This document shows positions 62,497 to 64,000 of a DNA stretch of 64,000 bases, piece after piece (position 1 is the stretch's first letter; the number at the start of each line of letters is the position of its first letter). Source of the DNA: Intrasporangium flavum (GTDB taxonomy: Bacteria > Actinomycetota > Actinomycetes > Actinomycetales > Dermatophilaceae); assembly GCF_001956915.1 (NCBI RefSeq), contig NZ_MLJO01000002.1, positions 103,917 to 167,916 of the forward strand, read 5' to 3'. Below the pieces are notes generated by a model that was not told the origin of the DNA, made no database searches, and saw nothing but the letters and a program-made list of their open reading frames with translations. The position numbers and the translations under genes were made by a program.

Positions 62497-63432
62497 TCAG
62501 GCCTGAGAACGCGGCACGAGGGTCAGCAGGGTCGCCTCGGGGCGGCAGGCGAGGCGCACCGGCGCGGTCGGCGCAGTGCCGAGGCCGGCCGACACCTCGA
62601 GCCACGCGGCGTCGGCGGGCGCCTGCGACGACGGCGTCGATCCGGCGCCGGGCCACCACCGCGACACACCCTTGACGCGCGAGGTGTCGAGGTCGCAGTT
62701 GGTGACGAGGGCCCCGTAGCCGGGCACGCAGACCTGTCCGCCGTGGGTGTGGCCGGCCAGGACCAGCTGCGCGCCGTCGGCCGTGAACGCGTCGAGCACT
62801 CGCTGGTAGGGCGCGTGCGTCACGCCGATCGTCAGGTCTGTCGACGGGTCGGCGGGGCTGCGGACGAGGTCGAGCCGGTCGTAGCCCAGGTGCGGGTCGT
62901 CGACGCCGACGAGCTCGAGGCGTAGGCCGCGCACCTCGAGCACCCGGCGACGGTTCGTCAGGTCGGTCCAGCCGCGGTCGAGGCCACGGCGCAGGTCGTC
63001 GGTGGGTAGGCGCGGCGTCGAGCCGACGCCCTTGGCGTGGTGGCGCGTCAGGTACCGCAGCGGGTTCTTCACCTTCGGCGCGAAGTAGTCGTTCGACCCG
63101 AAGACGTAGGCGCCCGGCACGTCGAGGAGCAGGTCGAACGCGTCGAGCAGGGCCGGCACGGCGTCGTGCGAGGCGAGGTTGTCACCGGTGTTGACGACGA
63201 GGTCGGGGTCGAGCGAGGCGAGGCTGTGCACCCACGCGGCCCGGGCGCGCTGGCGCGGGACGAGGTGGATGTCGGACACGTGCAGCACCCGCAGCGGCCG
63301 GCTGCCCTCCGGCAGGACGGGAACCTCGAACCGCCTGAGCACGAAGGCGTTCCGCTCGACGAGCGAGGACCACCCGATCACTGCGGCCCCGGCGGCCCCG
63401 AGGCCGAGCACGGTCTTCGTCACGGCATGCAT
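62497..63432 (-). CDS. membrane-anchored metallophosphoesterase
   Basis: The 311-residue protein has an N-terminal hydrophobic segment (residues 8-24) that acts as an anchor or signal, then a calcineurin-like phosphoesterase domain with HVSDIHL, NTGDNLASHDA, VFGSNDYF, THAPYQRVLD and LAGHTHGGQV. It resembles YkuE/YaeI-type enzymes that act at the membrane on phosphate esters such as UDP-diacylglucosamine-like lipids; the substrate is not proven. GAGG lies just before the ATG at 63432. Confidence 0.87.
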   Translation of the reverse strand: MHAVTKTVLGLGAAGAAVIGWSSLVERNAFVLRRFEVPVLPEGSRPLRVLHVSDIHLVPRQRARAAWVHSLASLDPDLVVNTGDNLASHDAVPALLDAFDLLLDVPGAYVFGSNDYFAPKVKNPLRYLTRHHAKGVGSTPRLPTDDLRRGLDRGWTDLTNRRRVLEVRGLRLELVGVDDPHLGYDRLDLVRSPADPSTDLTIGVTHAPYQRVLDAFTADGAQLVLAGHTHGGQVCVPGYGALVTNCDLDTSRVKGVSRWWPGAGSTPSSQAPADAAWLEVSAGLGTAPTAPVRLACRPEATLLTLVPRSQA

Positions 63433-63511
63433 GGGCCTCATCCTCGCACCCCTGACCGGACCGGCGAGAAACCCGGCGAGGGCGTGCGGCGCGACCTGAG
63501 AGACTGACGCC

Positions 63512-63967
63512 ATGAGCACCCTCAAGGATCAGCTGAAGTCCGACCTCACCGCCGCGATGCGCGAGCGAGACCAGGTGCGGTCCGGCTCCATCCGCATGGC
63601 CCTGACCGCCGTGACGAACGAGGAGGTCGCCGGCAAGGAGCACCGCGAGCTGTCCGACGACGACGTGCTCAAGGTGCTGGCCAAGGAGGCCAAGAAGCGT
63701 CGCGAGGCGGCCGAGGCCTACACCGGCGCCGGCCGTGCCGAGCTGGCCGCGAAGGAGGAGGCCGAGCTCGCGGTGCTGGAGACCTACCTGCCGAAGCAGC
63801 TCGGCGACGACGAGCTCGAGTCCATCGTCCGCGAGGCCGTCGCTGCGTCCGGCGCGACGGGGATGCCCCAGATGGGGCTGGCCATGAAGGCCGCGAACAC
63901 CGCCGTCGCCGGGCGTGCGGAGGGCGGTCGCGTGGCCGCCGTCGTCCGGCGCGTCCTCGCCGGCTGA
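63512..63967 (+). CDS. GatB/YqeY domain-containing protein
   Basis: The 151-residue helical protein matches the YqeY family, which resembles the tail domain of the GatB amidotransferase subunit: LKDQLKSDLTAAMRERDQVRSGSIRMALTAVTNEEV, then LSDDDVLKVLAKEAKKRREAAEAY and ETYLPKQLGDDEL. It may bind tRNA, but the role is not established. It is divergent from the phosphoesterase gene with a 79-base gap. The 33 bases after it hold nothing recognisable. Confidence 0.9.
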   Translation: MSTLKDQLKSDLTAAMRERDQVRSGSIRMALTAVTNEEVAGKEHRELSDDDVLKVLAKEAKKRREAAEAYTGAGRAELAAKEEAELAVLETYLPKQLGDDELESIVREAVAASGATGMPQMGLAMKAANTAVAGRAEGGRVAAVVRRVLAG

Positions 63968-64000
63968 ACCACCTGCCGCAGACCTGACGAAGGGGCCGAC

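Overview
The window reads as chromosomal DNA of a high-GC Gram-positive actinobacterium. The evidence is very high GC with strong G/C bias at third codon positions, many GTG starts, frequent GTGA overlaps, ANTAR and LytR_C proteins, ergothioneine genes, a recR-DUF5063-aspartokinase block, and a small SRP RNA close to tRNA-Ser. The gene mix suggests the Intrasporangiaceae or a nearby family of Micrococcales; this placement is inference. I see no prophage, transposase, CRISPR array or large biosynthetic cluster.

Region 1 (1-11.2 kb) looks like a general-stress neighbourhood. It holds a partial acyl-CoA dehydrogenase, an AraC regulator, three consecutive ANTAR proteins, a SigB/SigF-type sigma factor, two SDR enzymes, a UdgX-type uracil-DNA glycosylase, a flavodoxin-like reductase, and a zinc alcohol dehydrogenase overlapped by a gene of unknown family. 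Strict SigB-type promoters (GTTT-N15-GGGTA) lie directly before one SDR gene and the alcohol dehydrogenase. A third lies at 54.2 kb before a small ORF upstream of topoisomerase IB. Weaker versions precede several other genes, so the sigma factor probably controls a local regulon.

Region 2 (11.2-27.6 kb) is envelope and secretion rich: a secreted BNR-repeat protein with an overlapping lipoprotein, a MASE1-PP2C phosphatase, a GH3 hexosaminidase with a peptidoglycan-binding tail, a cellulose-synthase-like glycosyltransferase, a MmyB-like regulator, a HerA/DUF853 ATPase, a LytR_C protein, a secreted phosphoesterase, ornithine carbamoyltransferase and an MBL hydrolase.

Region 3 (27.7-41.3 kb) has tRNA-Ser(GGA), an MFS gene and the SRP RNA. 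Then come a LacI/MFS pair with a perfect operator, an Eis-like acetyltransferase, an ABC transporter, a DUF3817 protein, a reduced ergothioneine operon (egtB-egtD), and dnaX. Region 4 (41.3-50.6 kb) holds LysR/MFS, a methyltransferase, a lysophospholipid acyltransferase, a nickel/cobalt permease behind two overlapping perfect inverted repeats, an aminotransferase, recR, a DUF5063 gene and aspartokinase with an internal beta-subunit start. Region 5 (50.7-64 kb) holds a BNR protein, a divergent FAD enzyme/TetR pair, topoisomerase IB, a DUF7218-like protein, a drug exporter, a YbdK-type ligase, a GNAT, a nucleotidyltransferase, tRNA-Pro(CGG), a membrane phosphoesterase and a GatB/YqeY protein.

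The most unusual structure is between genes. Almost every junction where genes converge carries either a strong hairpin or its own short repeat array. One 51-bp-period repeat dimer occurs at two such junctions about 14.5 kb apart, and a related family of stem-loops built on A(G/C)TGC half-sites occurs in two further spacers. The palindrome GACGCGTC is clearly over-represented, forms intergenic arrays, and also encodes Asp-Ala-Ser-rich inserts in three unrelated proteins.
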